From: Hedera helix
Taxonomy: Eukaryota; Streptophyta; Magnoliopsida; Apiales; Araliaceae
NCBI GenBank assembly: GCA_947179155.2
Contig: OX359265.1
Span: forward strand, 58,229,540 to 58,293,539
Reading direction: 5' to 3'
DNA length: 64,000 nucleotides
This document shows, one piece after another, positions 21,301 to 31,540 of this stretch. The translations under genes and the position numbers were made by a program. Position 1 is the stretch's first letter. Every line of letters begins with the position of its first letter. A model generated the notes under the pieces. The model did no database searches and had not been told where the DNA came from. It saw only the letters and a program-made list of their open reading frames with translations.

Positions 21301-21536
21301 AGTCTCATAATTGTTTCTTCGTCGTCGTCGTTTTCTAGGGCTCCGGTGGCATTATTGTCATCATAGCGAGCTGACTGGGCATCGTCTATTCGAACTCTCC
21401 GCCTCGATTGGTACCGAGACATATTCTCAGACGGGTCTTGTCTCGTCTGGCGACGGCGTAGAGATTCGTTAGGGCTAAATTGTTGGTTGGTGTTCAGTGC
21501 GCCGCGCACTAGTCCAGCTTTCATCTGCATCAGCAT
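9303..21536 (-). CDS. Myosin-I tail (TH1) domain protein with a 10.1-kb intron
   Basis: Three minus-strand exons join in phase: 21536-21152, 19795-19477 and 9369-9303. The first junction makes a glycine codon (G|GT) in the EKQGDKKVFFAD segment. The second makes serine (AG|T) in SNSFEYNAA. The product is 256 aa, or 218 aa if translation starts at the internal Met at 21422 (MSRYQSRRR), which looks just as good. The N-terminal part is charged and low in complexity. Exon 2 has the TH1 fold seen in class I myosin tails (KMKRRILLMTEFAIYIVDPE), a membrane-lipid-binding module; plants have free-standing versions of unknown role. Exon 3 is only 67 nt and ends EEVEGW. Intron 1 is 1,356 bp. Intron 2 is 10,107 bp, most of it nested transposons. 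A 5' non-coding exon further upstream is possible, because CTGATGCAG before ATGAAAGC resembles a splice acceptor. Confidence 0.85.
10237..10249. repeat. Target-site duplication, left copy
   Basis: TAATTGTCCCTAT here is identical to 16101-16113, immediately after the LINE poly-A tail. Two extra T (10250-10251) separate it from the 5S sequence. If the adjoining A residues belong to the duplication rather than the tail, it is up to 16 bp. Confidence 0.9.
10252..10370 (+). rRNA. 5S ribosomal RNA sequence (full-length, retrotransposed)
   Basis: 119 nt from GGGTGCGATCATACC to GTTGCACCCC match plant 5S rRNA end to end, judged from memory of the consensus, with about five substitutions. Internal promoter parts are present: box A (AGTTAAGCGTG, 10301-10311), an intermediate element near 10315-10325 and box C (GGATGGGTGACC onward, 10332-10350). 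A TTT follows at 10371-10373, short for a Pol III terminator. The 5' and 3' ends still pair (GGGTGC with GCACCC). It is not part of a 5S tandem array: one copy exists, inside the LINE's target duplications. Whether Pol III transcribes it is unknown. Confidence 0.9.
10500..11953 (+). pseudogene. LINE ORF1 (gag-like), broken by a stop and a frameshift
   Basis: ORF1 encodes the RNA-binding protein of plant L1 elements. The ATG at 10500 opens a frame that meets TGA at 10584-10586 after 28 codons. The same frame then continues with a DUF4283-like region (FLTCKSYNKLAAKSTIRRAW; ILRGGPWSFDN) until about 10980. There a one-base slip within an A-rich run (10979-10985) moves the frame to the one starting at 10970. 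That second part carries a CCHC zinc knuckle (CHFCGILGHDVKHC, about 11119-11162) and a long polar tail, ending at TGA 11951-11953. The stop may be a CpG-to-TpG change. Confidence 0.85.
11950..16070 (+). pseudogene. LINE ORF2: endonuclease, reverse transcriptase and RNase H, one frameshift
   Basis: The ATG at 11950 overlaps the ORF1 stop (ATGA). The first 66 codons hold the endonuclease start (LLSWNCQGLGN, then METR). A frameshift near 12080-12095 moves the frame. The remainder, open from 12153 to 16070 (1,305 codons), is uninterrupted. Along that part: endonuclease motifs GDFNA (about residue 66) and SDHLPI (about 152), reverse transcriptase (about 430-690) with catalytic FADD at about 14014-14025, zf-RVT region (about 980-1065, CLMC then HALWDC) and RNase H (about 1150-1270) with the D, E and D of FDAE, SEEAEL and EGDN. 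The gene would nick target DNA and copy the LINE RNA. One lesion is enough to stop full-length ORF2 being made here. Confidence 0.92.
16101..16113. repeat. Target-site duplication, right copy
   Basis: TAATTGTCCCTAT directly follows the LINE poly-A and is identical to 10237-10249. This pairing shows that the 5S sequence lies inside the inserted unit. Confidence 0.9.
16478..16590. repeat. Inner part of the left MULE terminal inverted repeat
   Basis: It pairs with the reverse complement of 17966-18080, for example through GACTATAATAATGCG-type segments and CCAAAAAAGTGAC. Left of 16478 the match continues only at 9813, which locates the insertion break. Confidence 0.8.
17523..17801 (+). pseudogene. 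Captured 5' part of a DUF1645-type gene
   Basis: 92 codons from ATG to TAA. The C-terminal half (EEYEDSEEK, then EEFSFVTMGSDSSLIS) resembles the conserved N-terminal region of plant DUF1645 proteins, which normally continues in an ADEIF-like motif. Here it switches to unrelated residues (HNRTTQNPTMEP) and stops, just before a C-homopolymer at 17805-17819. About 400 bp of leader and promoter-like DNA, including TTTATATCTACC near 17432, came along. It lies between the MULE inverted repeats, so it is best read as transduplicated cargo. It could still yield a short peptide. DUF1645 function is poorly known. Confidence 0.65.
17966..18108. repeat. Right MULE terminal inverted repeat
   Basis: Its reverse complement begins AGTTAATATATATTTTGGTC and matches the two-piece left repeat (9783-9813, 16478-16590). 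It is followed by the 9-bp duplication TGCTGAACA. Confidence 0.8.
18118..19476. other. Remainder of TH1 intron 2, gene-proximal side
   Basis: AT-rich intron sequence with TAATAATAGTAAT-type low-complexity repeats at 18160-18260 and a purine-rich patch near 18720-18780. No gene is supported. The right end of the tentative Harbinger-like element is at 19005. Confidence 0.5.
19796..21151 (-). other. TH1 intron 1
   Basis: GT at 21151-21150 and AG at 19797-19796 (minus strand), phase 1. There is no coding sequence or recognisable repeat inside its 1,356 bp. Confidence 0.8.
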
Positions 21537-22204
21537 TACAATTGCTCATAATTATGCCAGTTGTGTTTTGATTAGCACTACAATATTAGTGCGTGTCATT
21601 TTTTATCATTGGATTAATGACGAAAGTGTCTCCCAAGTGACTTATTTCATTGTGCATCTAAGAGTTTAAGAATCTCCATTCGTTACCTCTAAATTTTTTA
21701 AAAAAACAAAAATATCTTTTTTTGCCAAAAAATATCAGAATACCCAGTCAAAATACGATTTCTCTAATTTCAAGTATATATTAATTGTATTTTAATCGTA
21801 TAAAATTCCAAAAACACTATTTCTTCTCCAAAGTCATTTCTAATAAGGGCTAATAAGTAATAACACAAATAACATTTCTTCTCTATATTCATTTCTAATT
21901 TCTCTCTCACACACTAGATCTAACTGATTTTAAATTAAAAAACCTAAAATAAAAAATCTTATAAATTATTTTGTAAAATTAATTGATACATGAAGTAATC
22001 TTATAAAAATCTAAAATCTTATTATAAAATTAATATGGGTTAATTTTATTTATAAATTTATAATTATATTATATTTATTATTTTTAAATTTATAAAATAA
22101 AAAATTAGACTAAAATGATAACTTTAAAAACTAAAATGAAAATCTTAATAAAATATTTACCATATAAATTATAATTAATATTTAATATTAATATGCCCTA
22201 ATCC

Positions 22205-22545
22205 GTGCATCTAATTTGGTTTCGTTTGAATCCTCTGATGAAAGACCCAATTCAGTTCTCAAATTCTTCCAAAGCTTTGGATTCTCCAAAACCCATGTTA
22301 CCAATGTGATTTCTCAATCCCAAATCCCTCTTTTATCTGATGCTCAAAAAACCCTAAAGCCACAGCTTGATCTCATGCTCTCAGTCACAAAATCTGATAC
22401 CGCTCTGCAAAAAATTATCATCAGGAACCCCATTTTACTGACTAGAAGTTTGGAAAACCAACTGATACCAGCCTTGAATTTGCTGAATAGTTTGGTGGGT
22501 AGCCATCAAAGTGCAGTTGAAGCCATACTTCTACCACAAAGCTTT
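22205..22545 (+). pseudogene. mTERF-family gene fragment
   Basis: The open frame read from 22216 encodes about 110 residues similar to the N-terminal repeats of plant organellar mTERF proteins: SVLKFFQSFGFSKTHVTNVI, LLSDAQKTLKPQLD, then IRNPILLTRSLENQLIPALN. It has no ATG at its start. The similarity stops near 22520-22540 and the frame ends at 22572. mTERF proteins act in mitochondrial or plastid gene expression. This piece covers only about two or three mTERF repeats and lacks the rest, so it is a fragment. Confidence 0.7.
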
Positions 22546-22595
22546 CGGATCCTTCTCCAGATTCGCTGTTGACTTTCGATAGATTGGCCAAAACT

Positions 22596-22691
22596 TCATG
22601 CGCCACCGAATGAACGAGGCAGAAGTGTTTGGGGATGATTTGGGATGAATTTCTTCAATGGAGATGAACAAAGGCCTGAGATTGACGCCAT
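22596..22691 (-). pseudogene. Possible 5' fragment of an organelle-targeted gene
   Basis: On the minus strand an ATG at 22691 opens 31 codons beginning MASISGLCSSPLKKF, rich in Ser, Pro and Lys and poor in acidic residues, like a plastid transit peptide. A CT-rich leader (complement of 22692-22790) precedes it, as in many plant 5' UTRs. The frame stops at 22596, just before the oppositely oriented mTERF fragment. The parent gene is not recognised, and chance cannot be excluded. Confidence 0.35.
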
Positions 22692-23710
22692 GGGAGAGGA
22701 AATGGAAGGAAAGGGGAGGAAAATCGATGAAAACGAGGAGGGAAAATGGGTTAGTCTGTAGAAAGTGAAAGAAAACGAATTAACTGATGTTTTGGAGCCG
22801 AATGATTGAGATTGAGAAATATCAAATGAATTTTGGCTAGAACCTTGATCTTAATCCGAGAAACATTAGATGAATCTAAAGCCCCATTTAGTGCAGATGG
22901 AGATAATTATAATCATATTCTGCCAGTCGAATTAATCTAAGCCCCCATTTGATTTTTTAATGAATTTGCTCAAGGGTATCTTGAAAAATAGCTTTTTATT
23001 TTAAACTAATTACTTACCCTTTTTTATACCGTATCACAGGCCAAAAATTAAAGGGTCAATGACAAAAAAAATTCTACTCTTAGTAGATAAGATGATTTTT
23101 TTTGGGTTGGATTAATTGTTTTTTTATATTATTATTACTATTTTATTTTATAAATATGTTTATGTTAGTTTGTATTTTGTTTTGTGTTGTATCAATTTTT
23201 TTATATTATTACTATTTTATTTTATCAATATGTTTGTGTTTGTTTTATTAGAATATAAGTCTTTAATTTATATTTAAACTTTTAATTTCTTGATTTTAAA
23301 TGTTGAATGAAAAAATAACAAATAGGAGAGTGTTTTTTTTTATTTAATCTTGTTTATGATTTCGAAATTAAGATTTTATAAATAAAAATTTAATTATTTG
23401 TTTTGTTTTTTTTATAAATAATTTGTTATTGATTTATTTAATTTGACATATATTTATAAGGTCAAAATACTAAAAAAAAAGGCAGTCAGACCATGTATAA
23501 GGATTTCAAATTCGCATTCAGTTCGTACGTAATCCACAGCTTGCTAACACGTGATGCTCCAGCACGCCATTTGGTATTTTCCGGCTAAAAGAGACATTTT
23601 AATTTATTTTTTTAAAATGGAGGTAACGAATGGAGATTTTTTAAATTTTAATATACAAAATGAAATAAGTTTATATTTAGAAGGACACTTTTGTCATTAA
23701 CCATTTCTCA

Positions 23711-25050
23711 TTTATAACTTTTTTGGGTAATTTAATTTTTTATATAAATAATAACTGTTAAAATTTTACAATTAAATATTAATAAATAATAGCATATTAA
23801 CTTATAGATATTATAGAAATCTATATAAAAATAATATTATTGCTCAAGCATATTATCAGAATATGAAAAAGTTTTAATCAAATGTGCAATAATGATGCAT
23901 GCATGTGTTTTATTATTTAATGAACAATTGTAACTTTAATCTATTTTGATCAATTTTAAAATTAGATGTTAATGAAACTTGAGGTGTGTTGAAGTGTTTT
24001 GGAGTTTACGCTGGGAGAGAAAAAAAGAAAGTTGAAAGAAAATTAGTGTTATAAAATTTTCTTCTAACTATTTGAGAAGAAAAGTATAAAAAAAGAATAA
24101 TAAAAAAAGAATTTATTTCCTAACTTTTTCTTCTATTTATTTTCTTCAACAACTGTTTTATGGCAATGACTACATTACAAACAACTTAGGGTAATATACG
24201 GAGTGTTTTTTGTCCAAATTAAGATTAGAGGTAAGGATGTAATTCGAACCAAATAATTATGGTTTAATTCGTAATTGAGTATAAATTTAACGTTTTGAAT
24301 CGAATTTAAACAGTTTTTTGTTCGCATCAGTCTGACTCGTTTACACCAATAATTAGATGATCTATTTATTGATAACTAGTTTGATATCCAAAAAAGCATT
24401 TAATTTGTTTTATATATGTGATGAAAGTGAATCTATAAAGTACATATTTTATATAAACTAAAGTAAATAAGGGTGTAAAACAGATATCAGTTTTACCTAT
24501 AGTAAAACTCGTATAATATATTTGTCTTTTTTAAATTTAATATACACTAATAAAAATATATATTTTTGAGGATAAATTATTTTTTTTATTTGTCTTATAT
24601 AATTTTAGACATTAATTTTATAAATAAAAATATTTATAGTTGAAAATATGTTTTTGAAGACGATGAGAGTACCTGATAAATGACATTTGATTATATAAAT
24701 ACTCTATTTATTCAAAATGAAATATTGAAATCCTTATATCGGCAAGCAACAGCCAACGACTGGAGTTTAAGGCTAAAAACGGCACAGAGTAACGAAAAAA
24801 ACAGCTGGATCCAGTTATACTATCTTTAACCAACGATTTCGTCAGACCGACCTTCAATACTTTACGCAAAATATTTATTTTTGAATATATATATTTTTTC
24901 TACCTTAGCTTCGATACAGAAAAAGTTTAAATGAGAGAATAAATAATAAAAAATTAAAAAAAATCTATATAATAAAACACAACATATTTTGAATCAAAAA
25001 TTTAATAAAGCACAACAACGGTAATGATTTTTTAATTTTAATCTAATGAC
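23711..25050. other. Gene-free AT-rich stretch
   Basis: No open frame or family similarity is supported. Oligo-A/T tracts dominate. Nothing else was seen. Confidence 0.5.
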
Positions 25051-25052
25051 TC

Positions 25053-25218
25053 ACATTTCATCTCACACACACAATTTCTCCCAAAATCAACACTAAATTT
25101 CACACACATTCATTCAAATTTGAATTCAAAATAATAATAACATCTCACACACACACAAATTTTACCCAAATTAACACTTCATTTCACACTAATTCATTCA
25201 AATTTGAATTCAAAATAA
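25053..25218. repeat. Tandem duplication of an ~86-bp unit next to the microsatellite
   Basis: Two units contain CACACACACA followed by ATTCATTCAAATTTGAATTC and end in AAAATAATAAT. The second runs directly into the AAT microsatellite, which seems to have grown from its end. Confidence 0.75.
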
Positions 25219-26060
25219 TAATAATAATAATAGTAATAATCTATAATAATAATATAACAACAATAATAATCGTAATAATAACAATAATAATAGTAATAAC
25301 AATAAAAATAATAATAATAATGATAATAACAATAATAATAATAAGAATAATAATAATTATTATTATTATAACAACAACAACAACAACAACAATATTAATA
25401 ATAATAACAATAATTATAATAATAATTATAATCATTATTATAATAATAACAACAACAACAACAACAACAATAATAATAATAATAATAATGATAATAATAA
25501 TAACAGTAATAATAATAACAGTAATAATAATAACAATAATTATAATAATAATAATAATAACAATAATTATAATAATATTAATAACAATAATTATAATAAT
25601 AATTATAATAACAAAAATTATAATATTAATAATTATTATTATTAAAATAATAACAACAACAACAATAATAATAATAACAATAATAATAATAATAATAATT
25701 ATTATTATTATAATAACAATAATAGTAATAATAATAATAATAACAATAATAATAATAACAATAATTATAATAATAATAATAATAACAATAATTATAATAA
25801 TATTAATAACAATAATTGTAATAATAATTATAATAACAAAAATTATAATAATAATTATAATAACAAAAATTATAATAATAATAATAATTATTATTATTAA
25901 AATAATAACAACAACAACAACAATAATAATAACAATAATAATAATAATAATAATTATTATTATAATAATAACAATAACAGTAATAATAATAATAATAACA
26001 ATAATAATAATAACAATAATTATAATAATAATTATAATAACAAAAATTATAATAACAAGT
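25214..26060. repeat. Large compound AAT/AAC microsatellite with higher-order repeats
   Basis: About 850 bp made only of AAT, AAC, ATT and rare variant triplets. Tracts of (AAC)5-9, (AAT)n and (ATT)4-5 alternate. A longer pattern (AACAATAATTATAATAATA-type segments, then AACAAAAATTATAAT) recurs with a spacing of roughly 240 bp, at about 25535, 25760 and 25995. Open frames here are only runs of Ile and Thr. Confidence 0.95.
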
Positions 26061-26535
26061 TAGCTAAATTTATGGTTAAGTTAAATAAATAAAAATTTCA
26101 TTAATTATTTATTATTAAATAATAAATAAGAATAATTAAGTAATTAATTATTATTTAATTAGCATTAAATAATGATTAATGAAAATTAAGTTATTAGATT
26201 AATAATTTATAATTTAATTTAAATAATTAATAAGGATGAATAAATTTATTATTATTTAACCTTAAATAATAATTATAATTAATTAAATAATTAATTATTA
26301 TTTAATTGATATTAAATAATAATTAAAGAGGATTAAAAATTAGTAAACTATTATTTAATTTTCTTAAATTAAATAATAAGTAAGGTTAATTACTTAGTTA
26401 ATTATTAGTTGATTAATATTAAATTAAAGAAGGTAAAAATTAAATCAATAATTATTTATTATATAATTATTATTAAATAATAAGTATGTACAGTTAGTTA
26501 TTATTTATTTTAAGTAATAACTAAAGATAATTAAT
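26061..26535. repeat. Decayed AT-rich tandem repeat
   Basis: Segments like TAATTAATTATTATTTAATT followed by ATTAAATAATNATTAA recur about every 120-150 bp with heavy divergence. No coding potential. Confidence 0.5.
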
Positions 26536-26615
26536 TAATAATAATAATAATAATAACACAACAACAACAAAAAAAAAATAATAATAATAATAATAACAAT
26601 AATAATTATTATTAT
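26536..26615. repeat. AAT/AAC microsatellite, smaller tract
   Basis: (AAT)n, then ACAACAAC, an A-run and (AAT)n again, ending in ATTATTATTATGG. Confidence 0.9.
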
Positions 26616-27237
26616 GGCGGTGTTGTGAATTATGATAATTCTTATGTGTGATTGTAAGTTGTAAAACATCTTTAAGTAATATAATATTTTTCAAATTTTA
26701 ATCAAATTTTTCGTTATATGGCACGGACAATTACTAGTATATTTATAAGAGAAAACATAAATGTTGTACAGAGATAAATAATAAGCATACAGATATATTT
26801 TTTAAAAAATTATGCTTGCTTTTGAGTGTGGAACAAACCGTGTCTACATATATTATATTTAAATATAAAATTAAATATTATATTTATTTTAATTATTAAA
26901 AAGATATTTATTTTAATTATTAATTAAAAACTAAAAGATGATATAAATTTTAATATTATATTTTATTAATTAAAATAATATATTATTTGAATATTATGTT
27001 TAAATGTTGTATATTTATATTTATATTTATATTTTCCGAGGGTGGTGTGGGCCCCTCTCCTATCACAAAACCAATTAGGGTGTGAGAAACTGAATTCCGT
27101 CAGATCCAGAGGAGCCTTGAAAAACTCGTAATCCCATTTATTTCGTCCCCTCTCCTCCCTCGTCATTTTTCATCCGTCACAGAAACCAAATTCCTCTGCA
27201 ACTGCAATCAGGAGGGAGGATCTCCACTACGTCTTAG

Positions 27238-27360
27238 GTATTACAATTTTCAGTACTTTCCTTTTGAATTCTATTAGCATAACTGTATATATATTATTTT
27301 ATTTATAGTTTTATATGTATTATCGATCTGAGCTGATATGGGCAGTTGACAATTAAGCAG
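27238..27360 (+). other. Likely 5'-UTR intron of the E2 gene
   Basis: The sequence CTTAG|GTATTAC at 27233-27244 and TTAAGCAG| ending at 27360 would remove 123 bp and leave a leader ending nine bases before the ATG. Plant E2 and ubiquitin genes often have leader introns. No transcript evidence is available here. Confidence 0.5.
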
Positions 27361-27369
27361 GGTTTGGCC

Positions 27370-27911
27370 ATGGCTTCAAAGCGAATCTCGAAGGAACTCA
27401 AGGATCTTCAGAGGGATCCTCCTACCTCTTGCAGCGCCGGTATCCCCTTCTCATCTTTCCTCCCTTTTTTCTAAAGACCTTTTAAAAGAAAACATCTTAA
27501 TTTTATCTATTTTCCTTGAGCTGATGGATTACCTGGTTTGATCTCGATGGGTTTGTTAGTTATTTATTAAATTTTCCTGTTGTGCTTATGTTTGAATCTG
27601 GACGAGCTTATCTACTAAAATTTCGTGTGGTGAGACGCTTAAGTATTTGTTGCTGGTTATCTTTAAATATCAAGGCATTTTTTTTTTCATCACTTCCTAA
27701 TAGTATATGCAAATTTGTAGGTTGTTTTGGTATATCGTTAGGGTTTCTGTGGCCGTGAGAAATACTAGTATATTTCTGAAATTAGGACCATATCTGACAA
27801 AATATTAAGGATAAAAATCATATCTTGGTTTTTATCTTTGTATAACGGATGTGAATGGGAGACACAGCTGTTTATAAGAAGGAGGTTGTTGGAGGTGGTG
27901 GGTTGCTGACT

Positions 27912-27944
<33 letters not shown>

Positions 27945-30293
27945 GGGATAGTGAGAAAGTCACCCATTGAGAGAGTTTCTGAGATTAATTTGTGCTCTAG
28001 CCGCTAGGTGAGTATGTTTATATTTTTCTTTTTTAAATTACTGGATACTGCCTGGATATGAACTAGGCCATGTCCACCGTGTATTTGCACTACAAATGCA
28101 CTCAGTGCTTGTGTAATGCCCATTTTTGCGTATCCATGCTCCATAGACTTTTATAGGATGCTATATATTTGCAATTTATCTTGTATACTGTTTGCATTAT
28201 GATTTGGTAGTGAGCTTCTATTGAATTCTAAGTGTTAATCTTTCGTTGCGTAAGTCTATGTAATATACACTTTCACATTTTTATAGTGCAGTATTTTCAA
28301 CTTTCATACTTGCTTTGGCCAGTTCTGTTTTATATCGTCTTTTGTTTGTTTCAGGTCCTGTAGCTGAAGACATGTTTCATTGGCAAGCAACAATTATGGG
28401 TCCTCCAGATAGTCCCTATTCTGGTGGGGTTTTTCTAGTTACCATCCATTTTCCTCCAGATTATCCCTTCAAGCCACCAAAGGTGACTCATTTACTTTAT
28501 TTTTCTTTGTTTCTTTTTTGTTTTGTTTTGTAAGGTTGCATGCTCTAATTTTCCAAATCGATTCAATGTTTTTGACTTGAATTGTACTTTGAGCTAAGTT
28601 TGCCTTTGTCCATTTTTTTATATTTTTGATAAGTACGTTTTCCTTTGTCCTTTGTCCATTATCCATTATCCATATCATAGCAGCCCTAAAAGCTTGATTT
28701 GCTTGCCAGATACTTGTGTTTATTGTAGACACGCGTGACTTTTACTTCTTATACTTTCAAATCTAAACTTGCAAGTCACACTAGACGTCATTGGATTTTA
28801 TTATCTCATTGCTATTAGGCTATAATAAAATAATTGGAAATTGTATGGTAGAGAGACATGAGACTGAAGGTAAGGTCCGTAAGGAAGTATCACATGTATT
28901 GAGAAGCTCAATCAGATGGCATTTTGGATAATACTCATAAAAAATAAATAGCATCTCAGATAATTCTGAAACCTCAACCTCTTAATGTTATCGCTTATCA
29001 CCTAGATCTATGCAAGAACAGCATATAAGATTACTCAGAAAGGTTCAATGTCTAATTGCTATCACTATTGTCATGCTCTAACAAGTTCAAATGTCAAAAT
29101 GGTAATATCAACAATTGCATTTAGAGAATGGTATTGCTGTGATATTCTGCTTTAGACGGTCTATTTTAGATGGATTGGTGTTAATTTAAGTTTAACTTGA
29201 GCTCTAACTTGAAGAAGAAATTTTAAGTTTGAATTAGAACTCTGTTGGGCAAAAAGGTTCTTTCTTTCTTTCTTTCACTCTCTCTCTCTCTCATACACAC
29301 ACACAAGTACACATGCACAAAAACACACGCTATACGTGCGTGAATGCACATTGGTGTCCCAATTTAGCTCAAAGAAAGAAAACTTGTGCTTGAACTGCTG
29401 ATAAGCTTTAATTTATGTATTCTTTTCTTTGACTGAATTAGTAATTCTTGTATGTCCTCGTAATGAAAGAGATGTGTATCCTTTTTATATTTTAAAATTA
29501 TTATCTTTAATATGTAAAGAAATTTCATAATTTTCTTTTAATATAAACCTAGGATTGTGTTGGTTAAATCTAGTCATCATAGTGCATGTATATATGTTTT
29601 GGAGTCTGTGCCGTTTCTTTTTGCATGTCAGGGAATTCTACATCATCTGCAGTAACATGGGTCGAGGAAGCTAGATACTTAGCTTGTTTCATTGTTGTGT
29701 ATCTTGGATCAGATACTAATCTTTTTGAGGATTAAAATTGGCATATTTACTGCATTGTTGGCGGAATTTTTTCAGGTGGCATTCAGGACAAAGGTTTTCC
29801 ACCCGAATATAAACAGCAATGGAAGCATATGCCTCGATATTTTGAAGGAGCAGTGGAGCCCTGCACTAACGATTTCTAAGGTTTTTGTTTTCTTTCCCAC
29901 AGGCCTCTAACACAGGAAATAAGCCCCAGTTAGAGACATACTCAACTCCCGACATTTTGTAGAACATATTTTTATTTCCTGGATTCATTTTCTAAATAAT
30001 CATCTTGATCTCATAGTGTGTCACCCATTTTGATATCCTTCCTTTAGTTGCCTCAGTTTATCATTTTTTGTGTACCCAAGCAGGATTTTGTTATATTAAT
30101 TGAATATTTACCTCTTATTGCTTTTATTTGTTTTTTATTTTAATCTTAGGTTTTGCTTTCAATATGTTCTTTGTTGACCGACCCGAACCCTGATGATCCG
30201 TTGGTGCCAGAGATTGCTCACATGTACAAGACAGATCGGAGCAAGTATGAAACAACCGCAAGGAGCTGGACCCAAAAGTATGCCATGGGTTAA
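27370..30293 (+). CDS. Ubiquitin-conjugating enzyme E2, UBC8/UBC10-type (UbcH5-like)
   Basis: Four exons: 27370-27439, 28355-28482, 29776-29880 and 30150-30293, all with GT-AG borders and in phase. They encode 148 aa, exactly the usual length of this group. The protein accepts ubiquitin from E1 as a thioester and passes it on with E3 ligases, in cytosol and nucleus. Visible landmarks: N-terminal helix (MASKRISKELKDLQRD), the YPFKPPK segment (60-66), HPN motif (75-77), active-site Cys85 in GSICLDIL, and the C-terminal YAMG. It is nearly identical to known plant members; which paralogue (UBC8-11, 28, 29 group) cannot be decided. Intron 1 contains a (GA)n tract and intron 2 a TTTC/TC/AC tract. 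Nothing suggests inactivation. Confidence 0.96.
27914..27942. repeat. (GA)n microsatellite in E2 intron 1
   Basis: About 14 uninterrupted GA units. Confidence 0.95.
29259..29306. repeat. Compound TTTC / TC / AC microsatellite in E2 intron 2
   Basis: TTTC repeats pass into TC repeats and then ACACACAC. Confidence 0.85.
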
Positions 30294-30390
30294 GCATTGT
30301 GTGGTATGTGTGATGGGGATGACCCTTTTCCTGAAAATACTAAGCATTTCCATTTTATGTATGAATAGTTTATCCTTTCTGAACTCCTAA

Positions 30391-31540
30391 AATAGACAAA
30401 CCAGGACATGTTCCGGAAGGAGGGAAATATATAGATGTTGCTCTTAAATGTTTGTATGTGTAATCTCAGATTTAAAATGAATTTACGTCCAAAATTTTTA
30501 ATTAACGTGTTCTTTTTTTGAGTTGCATTTTTCTTTTGTGATTTTACATTATGTTTAGTTTTACCTGTACTTGTAAATAAAACAGGTCTGCTATTTATGT
30601 AAAAAATATGAATGACGAAAAAAGATAAAGATAGGGGGGAATAAAAGAAGGAAAATAAGAATTTGCAAGATAATCCTCTAGCAAGGATATGCATCAAGTC
30701 TGGTATGTTGTTACTCGAGTTATAAAACAAAGCCAGAAGATGCATATGGCTAGGATGCGGGTACAACTAAATCCCCATCACATACCTGCATTTCAATTGG
30801 ACGGACTGTTGTGATGGTGTTCTTTATTCTACTCGGGGATTGATGTAATGGGGTATCGAGTCAGGCTGGTTTGCTAGGTTTGGAGTTGTGAAAAGATAAT
30901 AAAACTCTCTGGTTGCTTGCATTTCAATGGTGATTGCAACAATTAGAACTCTCCCACCAGGGAACATCTGAACATCGGTATAGAAAGTTTATAGAAAGTT
31001 TTTATAATGATAATAAAATTATGTTGAAATACTGCATTTTATAAAACAGAAGACTAAAACTTGGGTCAGTGTTGGAGAATGCATTTGTTTTGTGACTGGT
31101 CAAGTATTGGATGTGTAGCTATTTAGCAATTTGTAACAAAAGCTTGTGCTTTTATCTTTTCCGCATTTGTGTATAAAGACCTATATGTACACCAAGTGTT
31201 TTCGTGCTCTAAAGCATCAAGTTGATTGAATGAGTTGTTACGGGCGGAGGTAGAACAATATTATGCCGAATAATATAGCTATATGCAAGGTGCAAGTTGA
31301 TACAAATGACTGAATGTTCTTTAGCCGCAGCTAGGTAGTAGTTTTCAGATGTGTGTGCTGCCCACTCTGGGCATGTGCCTCCGTGTAGAGACGGAGAGAC
31401 GGGGAAAAGAAGACTGGAAAATTACAAATCCTTAATTTCCTCTCTTGAATATGACCACTGACAACGAGTTTATTTTTTACATTGCACTTAATATTTATTA
31501 GTAATGCTTTGAAGCTCAAGGTAACAACTTGCCGACCAAG
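30391..31540. other. Intergenic region after the E2 gene
   Basis: It holds the E2 3' flank (AT-rich, GTTTGTATGTGTAA near 30450) and about 800 bp with no supported gene. Short open frames on the minus strand resemble nothing known. Confidence 0.5.

Larger units (their letters stand above)
21600..23710. mobile_element. Second TIR element with gene fragments (Pack-MULE candidate)
   Basis: Sequence from about 21613 to 21720 matches the reverse complement of about 23590-23705. The clearest segment is AATCTCCATTCGTTACCTC on the left and GAGGTAACGAATGGAGATT on the right, with similarity extending some 40 bp each way. The exact ends and target duplication are not resolved. Inside lie an mTERF-like fragment (plus) and a transit-peptide-like gene start (minus), close together and facing opposite ways, which suggests two separate captures. 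The left end is within about 70 bp of the first TH1 coding exon. Confidence 0.55.

Noticed and set aside
21572..21590. Small palindrome GCACTACAATATTAGTGC as a regulatory site
   Set aside because: Short imperfect palindromes are expected by chance in AT-rich DNA; it may only mark the element border.
25241..26063. Long poly-Ile/Thr open frames on both strands
   Set aside because: They are translations of AAT/AAC microsatellite without stops, with no protein-like composition.
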